Shown here: one piece after another, positions 43,115 to 52,407 of the stretch
Numbering within the stretch: the first letter of the stretch is position 1
Layout of the letters: each line of letters starts with the position of its first letter
NCBI GenBank assembly: GCA_011391255.1
Contig: JAABQV010000012.1
Location: 19,671-83,670 of the forward strand
Reading direction: 5' to 3'
Length of the DNA: 64,000 nucleotides
From: Dechloromonas sp.
GTDB taxonomy: Bacteria > Pseudomonadota > Gammaproteobacteria > Burkholderiales > Rhodocyclaceae
Made by a program: the position numbers and the translations under genes
Notes under the pieces: model-generated
Database searches by the model: none
Seen by the model: the letters and a program-made list of their open reading frames with translations, nothing else
Told to the model about the DNA's origin: nothing

Positions 43115-44176
43115 TCAGGCCTGTTCTACCGGCAGGCGCAGGGTGAACACCGTTTCGCCTGGTTGGCTGGCGCAGTCAATGGTGCCGTGATGATGCTGGA
43201 CAAAATTCTGAGCGATCGTCAGCCCCAGACCGCTGCCGCCATCGCGCCCGGAAACCAGCGGGTAGAACATGCGTTCGCGAATCGCATCCGGGATCCCCGG
43301 GCCGTTGTCGGTCACCTTGATTTCCAGCGCCAGCCGGTAACGCTTTTTGGCCAGCGTGACCTGGCGCAAGGCGCGCGTACGAAAGATGATCTGGCCTTCA
43401 CCGTGCATCGCCTGGGCGGCGTTGCGGGCAATATTCAGAACCGCCTGAATCAATTGCTCGCGGTCACCAACCAGCTCCGGCAGGCTGGTGTCGTAGTCGC
43501 GGCGCACCTCAAGCGAGCCGGGGAATTCGGCGGTCATCAGGCTGCGCACCCGCTCGAGAATTTCGTGGATATTGACCGTTGCCGGCAGCATTGCCCGGTG
43601 CGGCGTCAGTAGGCGCTGCATTAGATCCTGCAAGCGGTCGGCTTCCTTGATGATGACCTGGGTGTACTCCTTGAGCGACGGGTTATTCAGTTCGTGTTCG
43701 AGCAACTGTGCGGCGCCGCGAATCCCGCCGAGCGGATTCTTGATTTCGTGCGCCAGATTGCGAATCAGTTCGCGGCTCGCTGTTTGTTGCTCGATCAGGC
43801 GTTCTTCGCGGGTTGCAGCGAGGTGGTGCTGGATCGGCTGCAATTCGAGCAGCAAACGCACGCCATTGGCGAGTTTCGAGCGTAAAGGCGTCACCGTACA
43901 ATTGAGATTAAGCTTCTCACCATCGCTGCGCTCCAGCTCTATATTCTGGCCGGTGTAGCCCCAGTTGTTGGCAAGACCGTTGTCGAGCGCCGATTGCAGG
44001 GTCGAGGATGGCCGGCAGACGGCCGAGAAAGGTTTGCCCGAGACTGCACGGGAGCTGATCGCCAGCAGGTTCTCTCCGGCGGGGTTGATGTAGCGCACGA
44101 GCAGGCCATCATCAATCAGCAAAACAGCAGAGGCCAGCAGGTCGAGCCCGGCGAACGTGGAGTAGGAGGCATTCAT
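43115..44176 (-). CDS. ntrB: Nitrogen regulation sensor kinase NtrB
   Basis: The 353-aa soluble kinase has an N-terminal PAS domain (LLIDDGLLVRYINPAGENLL), the H-box NLAHEIKNPLGG with His143, and ATPase boxes NIARNAAQA, DNGPGIP and GGSGLGLTIAQ. NtrB phosphorylates NtrC under nitrogen limitation and is controlled by PII. Gene order ntrB-ntrC and nearness to glnA fit the nitrogen-control locus, although three genes lie between ntrB and glnA. Confidence 0.95.
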   Translation of the reverse strand: MNASYSTFAGLDLLASAVLLIDDGLLVRYINPAGENLLAISSRAVSGKPFSAVCRPSSTLQSALDNGLANNWGYTGQNIELERSDGEKLNLNCTVTPLRSKLANGVRLLLELQPIQHHLAATREERLIEQQTASRELIRNLAHEIKNPLGGIRGAAQLLEHELNNPSLKEYTQVIIKEADRLQDLMQRLLTPHRAMLPATVNIHEILERVRSLMTAEFPGSLEVRRDYDTSLPELVGDREQLIQAVLNIARNAAQAMHGEGQIIFRTRALRQVTLAKKRYRLALEIKVTDNGPGIPDAIRERMFYPLVSGRDGGSGLGLTIAQNFVQHHHGTIDCASQPGETVFTLRLPVEQA

Positions 44177-44287
44177 GGCAACTATTGTAACGATTCAAGG
44201 CGCTCAAAGAATTACATCTTGCCTTACTGACTCGTTGTTCATTATCATCACGCTCTGACTGCTGACCCATTTGAACCGGCTCTGATC

Positions 44288-45376
44288 ATGCACTTAATCC
44301 ATCCGCCAGCGCTACTTGCTGCATTCGGTAGCATCTTCTTGCTGCTTGCCTGCAAACCTGCCGATGTGCCGCCGCCGCCCGCGCCAACGGTGCTGGTGCA
44401 AACAGCGGCGCGCAGCGCGGCAGCCGGGAACCTCTACACTGGCGAGATCCGCGCGCGGCATGAGTTTGATGTCGCCTTTCGTGTATCCGGCAAGATTGCT
44501 GCGCGCCTGGTCGATGCCGGGGCTGAGGTCAAGCCCGGTCAGGCGCTGGCGAAACTGGATCCGGCGGATCTTGAACTCAGTGCCAGTTCGGCGCGAGCGC
44601 AACTGGCAGCGGCCGAGAGTGATTTCGCGACGGCCAGTGCCGAGCGTGAGCGTTACGCCGGCCTGGTCAAGCAAAAATTTGTCAGCGCGACAGCTTTTGA
44701 AGCCAAGGACAATGCTTTTAACAGCGCGCGCGCCCGCTTGTCACAGGCGCAGGCGCAAAACAAAATCAGCGGCAATCAGGCCAGCTACGGTGTCCTGAGT
44801 AGCGACCGCCCGGCTATCGTTACCGCCGTTCTGGCTGATGCCGGGCAGGTGGTTAGCGCCGGGCAGGCGGTGATGCGCCTGGCTTTGCCGGATGAAAAAG
44901 AGGTGGCGATTGCGGTTCCGGAAAGCCGCCTTGCTGATCTCAGGTCAGCCGTGTCTGTTACGGTGAACCTCTGGGCTGATCCAAAAATCATGGTCCCGGG
45001 GAAAGTGCGCGAAATTGCCCCGGCGGCTGATAGTGCGACGCGTACTTTTCTCGTTCGCATCGCCTTGATTGGTCCACCACCTGCCGTCCGACTGGGCATG
45101 ACGGCGCGGGTGCTGATCGGCGACGGGCTGGCAGCGCCGCTGGTTGTTCCTTTGACCGCCATCGTTGATCGCGGTCAGGGCGCACAAATGTGGCTGGTCA
45201 AGGATGGCAAAGCAACGCCGCAAGTAGTGCAGACCGGCCCGTATCGTGAAGATGGCGTGGTCGTCAGTAGCGGTCTCGCCGAGGGCGAGCAGTTTATTGT
45301 CAGCGGATTGAGCCAGTTGAGTCCGGGGCAGGCGGTAATGCCGCGCCCTGCTTCCACACCCGAACAGCAGCGCTAA
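44288..45376 (+). CDS. RND efflux membrane-fusion lipoprotein
   Basis: The 362-aa periplasmic adaptor has a lipobox (FLLLAC, Cys22), a beta-barrel and lipoyl half (VSGKIAARLVDAGAEVKPGQALAKLD), a coiled-coil hairpin (about residues 95-150) and a C-terminal membrane-proximal domain. It should link the downstream RND pump to an outer-membrane channel, which is not in this window. It ends 3 nt before the pump gene. No ribosome site is obvious before the ATG. Confidence 0.9.
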   Translation: MHLIHPPALLAAFGSIFLLLACKPADVPPPPAPTVLVQTAARSAAAGNLYTGEIRARHEFDVAFRVSGKIAARLVDAGAEVKPGQALAKLDPADLELSASSARAQLAAAESDFATASAERERYAGLVKQKFVSATAFEAKDNAFNSARARLSQAQAQNKISGNQASYGVLSSDRPAIVTAVLADAGQVVSAGQAVMRLALPDEKEVAIAVPESRLADLRSAVSVTVNLWADPKIMVPGKVREIAPAADSATRTFLVRIALIGPPPAVRLGMTARVLIGDGLAAPLVVPLTAIVDRGQGAQMWLVKDGKATPQVVQTGPYREDGVVVSSGLAEGEQFIVSGLSQLSPGQAVMPRPASTPEQQR

Positions 45377-45379
45377 GCC

Positions 45380-48300
45380 GTGAGTCACCGCTTTAACCTT
45401 TCAGACTGGGCGCTGCATCACCGGACGCTGGTCGGCTATTTTCTGGTTGCTATTGCGATCATGGGGGTTGTTGCCTATGGTCGCTTGAGCCAGGCCGAAG
45501 ACCCGCCCTTTACCTTCAAGGTGATGGTGATCCGCACCTTCTGGCCGGGTGCCAGCGCGCGTCAGGTTGAGCAGCAACTCTCCGACAAGATCGAGAAAAA
45601 ACTACAGGAAACGCCGTATATCGACCGCGTCTCCAGTTTTTCACGCCCGGGCGAATCAACTGTGATGTTTTTCGCCAAGGATTCGACGCCGGCCACCCAG
45701 GTACCGGATGTGTTTTATCAGGTGCGCAAGAAAATCGGTGATATCCGTCACACCCTGCCGGCCGGCATTCAGGGGCCGTTTTTCAATGACGAATTCGGCG
45801 ACGTTTTTGGCAATATTTACGCGTTGACCGCAGAAGGCCTCGATTACCCGCAACTCAAGGATATTGCAGAGCGGATTCGCGATGATTTGTTGCGCCTTCC
45901 CAATGTCGGCAAGGTTGAGATCTTCGGCATTCAGGATGAGAAGATTTATATCGAATTGTCCAACACCAAGCTGGCGACGCTGGGGATTGACCAATCCGTG
46001 GTGCTGCAATCGCTGATTCAGCAAAATGCGATCAATGGCGCCGGCTTTTTTGAGACCGCCAGCGAACGTATACAGGTTCGCCCGGGCGGTGCTTACGACT
46101 CGGTGCAGGCGGTTGCCGATACGCTGATTCGCGCCAATGGCCGCAGCTTCCGCCTCGGTGATATGGCCAGCGTGCAACGTGGCACCAGTGACCCGCCGAA
46201 TACTCAGGTGCGCTATGGTGGCAAGCGGGCCTTGGCGATCGGCGTTTCGATGGTCAAGGGGGGTGACATCATTGAGCTGGGCAGCGCGCTTGAAACGCGG
46301 GTTGCCGCCTTGCGCAGCAGCTTGCCGCTGGGCGTTGAAATCGGCGGCGCAGTCAGCCAGCCGGAGGCCGTCAAGCGCTCGATTCAAACTTTTGTCAGCG
46401 CCCTCGGCGAGGCCGTGCTGGTGGTCTTGCTGGTGACCTTCATCAGCCTCGGCATGCGTACCGGACTGGTCGTTGCCATCTCGATCCCGTTGGTGCTGGC
46501 GGCTACCTTCCTGGCGATGAATATCTTCAATGTCGGCTTGCACAAGGTTTCGCTCGGCGCGCTGGTGCTCGCGCTCGGCCTGCTGGTCGATGATGCGATC
46601 ATTGCCGTTGAAATGATGTGGGTGAAAATGGAGCAAGGCTGGGAGCGCACGCGTGCCGCTTCCTTTGCTTTCACCAGCACCGCCGGGCCGATGCTTTCGG
46701 GAACACTGGTGACGGTGGCCGGTTTTCTGCCGATTGCCATCGCCAAGTCATCGACGGGTGAATACGCCTTTGCCTTTTTCCAGATCAACGCCGCCGCCTT
46801 GCTGATTTCCTGGCTGGCGGCGGTGATCGCCATCCCCTGGCTGGGCTACAAGTTACTTCCTGATCCACGGGCGCCGGTCAAGCTCGGCCTGATCCAGCGC
46901 CGCTGGCCGCGCTTCGCCGCCCTGCTCGAACGCCTTGGCTTGAGCGGCATGCCGCACAGTGAGGATCATGATGTCTATGGCACGCCGTTCTACAATCGTT
47001 TCCGCAGTGTTGTCACCGTTTGCGTGGCGCATCGCTGGCTGGTGATCGGTTTTACTGTGCTGCTCTTTGCCTTGTCGATTGTCGGCATGAGCAAGGTGCA
47101 AAAACAGTTTTTCCCCAATTCCACCCGCCTTGAACTCAATGTTGAGTTGCGTTTGCCGGAAGGTGCCTCAATTGAGGCCATCGACGGCGAAACCCGCAAG
47201 CTTGAGCAATGGCTCGATCAGGATAAAGCCGAGTTCAACCAGTATGAGCACTACCTGACTTACGTTGGCTCAGGTGCGCCGCGCTATTATCTGAGCCTTG
47301 ATCAGCAATTGCCATCGAGTAATGTTAGCCAACTGGTGATTTTGACGCGCAATGTTGAGGCGCGTGAAGCCTTGCGCGGTCGACTGATAAAACACTACGA
47401 AAATGAGCCCTTGGGTGTCCGTGCCAATGTCGCGCGGATCGAAAACGGGCCGCCGGTTGGCTATCCGGTGCAATACCGGATTTCCGGCGAAGACGTCGAT
47501 GCTCTGCGCCGGATTGCCGGCGAAGTTACTGCGGTGATGCGCGGCAACCTAGAGCTATCCAATATCAATGCCGACTGGAGCGACTTGTCGAAAGTCGCCG
47601 AAATCGAGATAGATCAGGAAAAAGCCCGGCTGCTAGGGATTTCCGGGCAGGATGTGGCCGCGCTGCTCAACATGTCGCTGAACGGCATGACCGTGACCAG
47701 CTACCGCGAAGGCGTCAAAAGTATTGATGTTGTGTTGCGTGGCGAACGCTTCGAGCGTAGCAAATTGTCTGCGTTGCCCGATCTGGCAGTGCCCACGAAG
47801 AGCGGGCGTAGTGTTCCGCTGAATCAGATTGCCCGGATCAATTACAGTTTTGAAGCCGGCCTGATCTGGCGTCGTGACCGTTTGCCGACGATCACCGTGC
47901 GTGGCAATCTCTACGGCCAGGTGCAACCGGCGACGGTGGTCGATCAATTAGCGCCCGAAATCGCCGGGATTCGCGCCAAGTTGCCGCCCGGCTACCAAAT
48001 CGCTATCGGCGGTTCGGTCGAAGAGTCGGCCAAGGGTTCGGGCTCGGTTGTGGCCGGGATGCCGGTGTTTATTCTGGCCGTCATCACGATCCTGATGATC
48101 CAGTTGCAGAGCGTTTCGCGCGTCGTCATGGTTTTGCTGACCGCGCCGCTTGGCATCATCGGTATAGCCCTTTTCTTGCTGGTTTTCCGGCAACCTTTCG
48201 GCTTTATGGCTTTGCTCGGCACGATTGCGCTGTTTGGCATGATCATGCGCAACTCGATTATTCTCGTTGATCAGATCGAGCAGGATTTGGCTGCCGGTAA

Positions 48301-48526
48301 GCCACGCTGGGAGGCCATCGTCGAATCGACGGTACGCCGTTTCCGCCCCATCGTACTCACCGCCATGGCAGCGGTTCTGGCGATGATTCCCTTGTCGCGC
48401 AATGATTTCTTCGGGCCGATGGCGGTTGCTATTATGGGTGGCCTGATTGTTGCGACGGCGCTGACCCTGCTCTTCCTGCCGGCGCTCTATGCCGCGTGGT
48501 ACAAGGTCAAACCGCCGCCGGCCTGA
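45380..48526 (+). CDS. RND-family efflux pump
   Basis: This 1048-aa pump has twelve membrane segments and the family motifs of AcrB/MexF-like transporters, including GLLVDDAIIAVEMMWVKME (proton relay helix) and PLGIIGIALFLL near the second bundle. A GTG start is used. It forms an operon with the preceding adaptor. It belongs to the HAE1/hydrophobe group by overall pattern, but substrates cannot be deduced. Confidence 0.94.
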   Translation: MSHRFNLSDWALHHRTLVGYFLVAIAIMGVVAYGRLSQAEDPPFTFKVMVIRTFWPGASARQVEQQLSDKIEKKLQETPYIDRVSSFSRPGESTVMFFAKDSTPATQVPDVFYQVRKKIGDIRHTLPAGIQGPFFNDEFGDVFGNIYALTAEGLDYPQLKDIAERIRDDLLRLPNVGKVEIFGIQDEKIYIELSNTKLATLGIDQSVVLQSLIQQNAINGAGFFETASERIQVRPGGAYDSVQAVADTLIRANGRSFRLGDMASVQRGTSDPPNTQVRYGGKRALAIGVSMVKGGDIIELGSALETRVAALRSSLPLGVEIGGAVSQPEAVKRSIQTFVSALGEAVLVVLLVTFISLGMRTGLVVAISIPLVLAATFLAMNIFNVGLHKVSLGALVLALGLLVDDAIIAVEMMWVKMEQGWERTRAASFAFTSTAGPMLSGTLVTVAGFLPIAIAKSSTGEYAFAFFQINAAALLISWLAAVIAIPWLGYKLLPDPRAPVKLGLIQRRWPRFAALLERLGLSGMPHSEDHDVYGTPFYNRFRSVVTVCVAHRWLVIGFTVLLFALSIVGMSKVQKQFFPNSTRLELNVELRLPEGASIEAIDGETRKLEQWLDQDKAEFNQYEHYLTYVGSGAPRYYLSLDQQLPSSNVSQLVILTRNVEAREALRGRLIKHYENEPLGVRANVARIENGPPVGYPVQYRISGEDVDALRRIAGEVTAVMRGNLELSNINADWSDLSKVAEIEIDQEKARLLGISGQDVAALLNMSLNGMTVTSYREGVKSIDVVLRGERFERSKLSALPDLAVPTKSGRSVPLNQIARINYSFEAGLIWRRDRLPTITVRGNLYGQVQPATVVDQLAPEIAGIRAKLPPGYQIAIGGSVEESAKGSGSVVAGMPVFILAVITILMIQLQSVSRVVMVLLTAPLGIIGIALFLLVFRQPFGFMALLGTIALFGMIMRNSIILVDQIEQDLAAGKPRWEAIVESTVRRFRPIVLTAMAAVLAMIPLSRNDFFGPMAVAIMGGLIVATALTLLFLPALYAAWYKVKPPPA

Positions 48527-49003
48527 TCAACGAAGCTTGTTCAGTTCTTTCTGAATGGCTTGGAGATTACGTTCGTGTTGGGCAACGCGGTCCTTATAGG
48601 GTTGCAGACGATCCTGCATGCGCTGGGGGTTGCCCTCGTCACCGCTACGGATAGCTTCCTGCCCGGCCAGCTCTTTTTTGGCCTGGTCCAGACTGCGTTG
48701 CTCGCCGGCCATTTCTTGCTCAAGAATACGTTTGCGATCAGTGTCACGAGCCTTTTGGGTATCTTCCTGAACTCTTGGGAAGCTTGACGGCGTTGGCGTG
48801 GCTGCCGCGCCGGAGCGGGCTTTGGGTGCTGACGTGCTGGAATCGGAGCCGCCCGCAACAGCCACGCAGTTCTTGTTGACCTTGCTGTTTGAGATCAAGG
48901 TGCCACCGCCGGCATCGGTACATTTGTAGATTGTCTGTGCAGATGAAGTAAACGATGTGGCGGCAAGCAGCAGGGCAAGGATCGAACGTGTCATCGTTAT
49001 CAT
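48527..49003 (-). CDS. DUF4124-domain exported protein
   Basis: The 158-aa protein has a signal peptide (SILALLLAATSFTSSAQ), an N-terminal DUF4124 block (TIYKCTDAGGGTLISNSKV) and a C-terminal coiled-coil rich in Gln, Glu and Arg. DUF4124 proteins are common in betaproteobacteria and have no known function. A second ATG lies three codons inside and could be the real start. It converges directly on the RND pump gene. Confidence 0.85.
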   Translation of the reverse strand: MITMTRSILALLLAATSFTSSAQTIYKCTDAGGGTLISNSKVNKNCVAVAGGSDSSTSAPKARSGAAATPTPSSFPRVQEDTQKARDTDRKRILEQEMAGEQRSLDQAKKELAGQEAIRSGDEGNPQRMQDRLQPYKDRVAQHERNLQAIQKELNKLR

Positions 49004-49051
49004 TCCGGAATAAGCTTTTCAGTTTAACGCAGCGCAAGCCATGCGGTGGAC

Positions 49052-49080
49052 AAAAAAAGGGCGGGAAAAATCCCGCCCTT
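49052..49080 (-). terminator. Intrinsic terminator of glnA
   Basis: On the minus strand an AGGGCGGGA/TCCCGCCCT stem is followed by seven T (49052-49058). It lies 17 nt after the glnA stop codon. Confidence 0.93.
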
Positions 49081-49096
49081 GCTGAGCCGTGTGAGC

Positions 49097-50512
49097 TTAA
49101 CAGCTGTAATACAGATCAAACTCGACCGGGTGGGTCGTCATGCGAACCTTGTTCACTTCCTCCATCTTCAGTTCGATGAAAGCATCGATCCATTCGTTGG
49201 AGAAGACGCCGCCACGGGTCAGGAACTCGTGGTCGGCTGCCAGGGCAGCCAGCGCTTCTTCGAGGGAAGTGCAGACGGTCGGGATCGCTGCATCTTCTTC
49301 CGGCGGCAGATCGTAGAGGTTCTTGGAAGCCGGATCGCCTGGGTGGATCTTGTTCTGGATGCCGTCAAGGCCAGCCATCAGCAGCGCAGCAAAGCACAGG
49401 TAGGGGTTAGCGATCGGATCCGGGAAACGGGTTTCGATACGACGACCTTTAGACGAGGCAACGTGCGGGATGCGGATCGAAGCAGAACGGTTTTTGGCAG
49501 AATAAGCCAGCTTGACCGGGGCTTCGTAGTGCGGGACCAGACGCTTGTAGGAGTTGGTGCCCGGATTGGTGATCGCGTTCAGTGCCTTGGCGTGCTTGAT
49601 GATGCCGCCGATGTAGAACAAGGCCAGTTCAGACAGACCTGCGTAGCCGTCGCCGGCGAACAGGTTCTTGCCGTCTTTCCAGATCGACTGGTGCACGTGC
49701 ATGCCGGAACCGTTGTCGCCAACGATGGGCTTCGGCATGAAGGTAGCGGTCTTGCCGTACTGGTGGGCAACATTGTGCACAACGTACTTCAGGATCTGGG
49801 TCTGGTCGGCACGCTTGACCAGGGTGTTGAAGACGGTACCGATTTCGCACTGACCGGCGGTAGCGACTTCGTGGTGGTGAACTTCAACCGGGCAGCCAAG
49901 GGCCTCCAGGGTCAGACACATGGCCGAACGAATGTCGTGCAGGCTGTCGACCGGGGGAACCGGGAAATAGCCGCCCTTGACCGTCGGGCGGTGGCCGGTG
50001 GAGCCATTGCCGTCGCTCTTCTCGCCAGAACCCCAGGCTGCTTCAGCAGAATGGATTTTCAGCGAGCAACCGGACATATCAACATTCCACTCGACGCCGT
50101 CGAAAATGAAGAATTCCGGTTCCGGGCCAAAGTAGGCGGTGTCACCAATGCCGGAAGACTTCAGGTAGGCTTCAGCGCGCTTGGCGATCGAGCGCGGATC
50201 GCGGTCATAACCACGGCCGTCGGCTGGATCAATGACGTCGCAGGTGAGAACGATGGTGGTTTCGTCGAAGAAAGGGTCAACATATGCCGTGTTCGGATCC
50301 GGGTTCAGTTGCATGTCGGAAGCTTGAATGCCCTTCCAGCCAGCGATTGATGAGCCGTCGAAAGCGTGACCGTTTTCGAACTTGTCTTCGTTAAAGGCGG
50401 AGACCGGCACGGTAACGTGCTGTTCTTTGCCACGGGTATCGGTAAAGCGGAAATCGACGAATTTAGCGTCGTTATCCTTGACCATCTTCATCACGTCTTG
50501 CGGGGTTAGCAT
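49097..50512 (-). CDS. glnA: Glutamine synthetase, type I
   Basis: The 471-aa enzyme makes glutamine from glutamate and ammonia. It has [28 protein letters not shown] and the adenylylation site Tyr in [10 protein letters not shown], so it is the GlnE-regulated class. The ATG at 50512 follows AGGAG; a TTG nearer the Shine-Dalgarno is too close. Upstream are a sigma-54 promoter and two NtrC sites, and ntrBC lies 5 kb away. Confidence 0.97.
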   Translation of the reverse strand: MLTPQDVMKMVKDNDAKFVDFRFTDTRGKEQHVTVPVSAFNEDKFENGHAFDGSSIAGWKGIQASDMQLNPDPNTAYVDPFFDETTIVLTCDVIDPADGRGYDRDPRSIAKRAEAYLKSSGIGDTAYFGPEPEFFIFDGVEWNVDMSGCSLKIHSAEAAWGSGEKSDGNGSTGHRPTVKGGYFPVPPVDSLHDIRSAMCLTLEALGCPVEVHHHEVATAGQCEIGTVFNTLVKRADQTQILKYVVHNVAHQYGKTATFMPKPIVGDNGSGMHVHQSIWKDGKNLFAGDGYAGLSELALFYIGGIIKHAKALNAITNPGTNSYKRLVPHYEAPVKLAYSAKNRSASIRIPHVASSKGRRIETRFPDPIANPYLCFAALLMAGLDGIQNKIHPGDPASKNLYDLPPEEDAAIPTVCTSLEEALAALAADHEFLTRGGVFSNEWIDAFIELKMEEVNKVRMTTHPVEFDLYYSC

Positions 50513-50587
50513 AAGCAACAATCTCCTAAGAAAACAAATCGCCGGGTGAGCCGGCTCATATCAAGATAACCACAACGTAAAAGATTT

Positions 50588-50603
50588 AGCAGAAAGCGTG
50601 CCA
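50588..50603 (-). promoter_or_regulatory. Sigma-54 (-24/-12) promoter of glnA
   Basis: On the minus strand TGGCACGCTTTCTGCT has GG at -24 and GC at -12 with ten bases between, matching the sigma-54 consensus except for C instead of T before the GC. It lies 76 nt before the glnA start. Confidence 0.82.
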
Positions 50604-50666
50604 CGGTGTTTCTGCAAGATTTATATTTTGCCACAAGGAGATGGCGTCGATAACCGAAGTTTTTGC

Positions 50667-50711
50667 GCACCGCTTATGTGCAGATTAATGAATTGCGCAC
50701 TGTTATGGTGC
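50667..50711 (-). promoter_or_regulatory. Paired NtrC enhancer sites upstream of glnA
   Basis: Two sites of the form GCAC-N7-GTGC lie at 50667-50681 and 50697-50711. Their centres are 30 bp apart, close to three helical turns, as for cooperative NtrC dimers. The second reaches the 3' end of the neighbouring transporter gene. Confidence 0.78.
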
Positions 50712-51875
50712 TGATCGGCAGTTGATCGAAATGCTGCGGATTGTGGGATGTTGGCCCAGGAGTGACTTGAGTGATGCTTGCGCAAGCATCAGGGACTCAC
50801 CATTCGCAAAAAACTGTTGGCCGATGAATATCTCTACTTCAATCCCGCCATGCAGATAATGCAGAACAACGCGCTCTGGTGATGGCAAGTCCTCAAGTAG
50901 CGGTTGTATCTCTTCGAGTACCGCCTCGCGCCCCGGCAAACGATGGGCGATGAGATCCGGTGCGAGATCATCTTCAGGGTCGATGTGCACCAGCACATCA
51001 AGTACCTCGTGATGTTCGCGCAGCACTCTGGCGCGCGCCAGTTCGGCAATCCGATGTCCTTCTGAAACACTAATCCGCGCATCGACCTGAACGTGCGCAT
51101 CAACCAGCGCCTGATGTGCCATGCGCCGGGTGCGCAGTTCGTGCAGCCCAAGCACGCCAGGCGTCGCCAGCAGCGTCGCGTTAATGGCGGCGACCTGGGT
51201 TTCGTCGAGCCCGGTGTCAATCAATTCTTTCATTGCTCCCCAGCCCAGCTCAAGACCCATGCGCATGATCATGAAGCCCATCAGGGCGGCGGCCAGCAGG
51301 TCAAGAAAAGACCAGCCCATCAATGCGCCGCCAATACCGACCACGACAACTAGTGCCGATGCCGCATCCGCCCGTGTGTGCAGGGCATTGGCGATCATCA
51401 GTTGCGAACGCAGACGTTCGCCAACGCGGATCAGGTAGCGATAAAGCGCTTCCTTGGAGATGACTGTAGCGATTGCGACCCACAGTGCAGACAATTCGAC
51501 ATTGGGTAGCGCTTCGATGTGCTGCAAGCGCATGCCCGACTCCCAAAGGATGCCGCCGCCGATAATTGCCAAAGAAAAACCGAGGATGAGCGTGGCGGCA
51601 GTTTCGATGCGGGCATGACCATAAGGGTGGGCGCTGTCAGCCGGGTGGGCACTTTGACGCGTCGCGTAAATCACCAGAAAATCGGAGAGTAGATCGGAAA
51701 ACGAGTGCAGGCCATGCGCAATCAGTGATTGCGAGTGGGCGAAATAGCCGACGATCAGCTGCAACAGGGTCATAAAAAAATTGACCGCTACGCTGACCCA
51801 GGTGGCGCGTTGCGCCTCTCCGGCGCGATCTGCTGGTGTGGCGGCTGGCGCTGCGTGGTGGTGCTCGTGACCCAT
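50703..51875 (-). CDS. Cation diffusion facilitator (CDF) metal exporter
   Basis: The 390-aa protein starts GHEHHHAA (metal-binding), has six membrane helices with the metal-site motifs HGLHSFSDLLSDF in helix II and HTRADAAS in helix V, and a cytosolic C-terminal domain that is longer than usual. CDF proteins export Zn, Co, Fe or similar cations by proton exchange. The specific metal is not readable. Its 3' end overlaps the glnA enhancer region. Confidence 0.88.
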   Translation of the reverse strand: MGHEHHHAAPAATPADRAGEAQRATWVSVAVNFFMTLLQLIVGYFAHSQSLIAHGLHSFSDLLSDFLVIYATRQSAHPADSAHPYGHARIETAATLILGFSLAIIGGGILWESGMRLQHIEALPNVELSALWVAIATVISKEALYRYLIRVGERLRSQLMIANALHTRADAASALVVVVGIGGALMGWSFLDLLAAALMGFMIMRMGLELGWGAMKELIDTGLDETQVAAINATLLATPGVLGLHELRTRRMAHQALVDAHVQVDARISVSEGHRIAELARARVLREHHEVLDVLVHIDPEDDLAPDLIAHRLPGREAVLEEIQPLLEDLPSPERVVLHYLHGGIEVEIFIGQQFFANGESLMLAQASLKSLLGQHPTIRSISINCRSAP

Positions 51876-51922
51876 CTTCTCTGCCCTATACTATTGGCCT
51901 CGAATACTAGCAGGCTACTGTT

Positions 51923-52375
51923 ATGGGAATGTTAACTGAAATCCTCAGATTGTCGCAGCAGCGCGCCAAGGCGCTTGGGCTGCCCTATGAGGGAGCGCTG
52001 ACGCCGCAGGAGGCCTTTGAGATTTTACGTCTGGCGCCCGGCGCTAAAATGGTTGATGTGCGCTCGCGTGCCGAATGGGATTGGGTCGGCCGGATTCCCG
52101 GGGCGGTGGAGATTGAATGGAATCAATACCCGGGCAGCCTGCGCAACCCGAATTTTTTGGCCGAATTGAAGCGTCAGGTCGATCATGAGTCGCTGGTGCT
52201 GTTCATGTGCCGCAGCGGCGCGCGCTCGGATGGCGCAGCGCGGCTGGCGACGGAGAACGGTTTCAATGATTGTTACAACATCCTCGAAGGTTTCGAGGGT
52301 GATAAGGATGCCAATGGCCAGCGCAACAAGGTCAATGGCTGGCGTTGTGCCGGACTGCCCTGGCATCAGGGTTGA
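51923..52375 (+). CDS. Cytosolic single-domain rhodanese
   Basis: The 150-aa protein has no signal peptide and one rhodanese domain with MVDVRSRAEWDWVGRIPGAVEIEW and the active-site loop CRSGARSDGAA. It belongs to the cytosolic sulfurtransferases and starts 47 nt from the divergent CDF gene. The role in this strain is unknown. Confidence 0.88.
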   Translation: MGMLTEILRLSQQRAKALGLPYEGALTPQEAFEILRLAPGAKMVDVRSRAEWDWVGRIPGAVEIEWNQYPGSLRNPNFLAELKRQVDHESLVLFMCRSGARSDGAARLATENGFNDCYNILEGFEGDKDANGQRNKVNGWRCAGLPWHQG

Positions 52376-52407
52376 TTGAACTGTCTAACCATCGTTTAGA
52401 GAACAGC

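Noticed and set aside
45656..46636. 326-codon open frame antisense to the RND pump
   Set aside because: A shadow frame of high-GC coding DNA with no domain or start signal.
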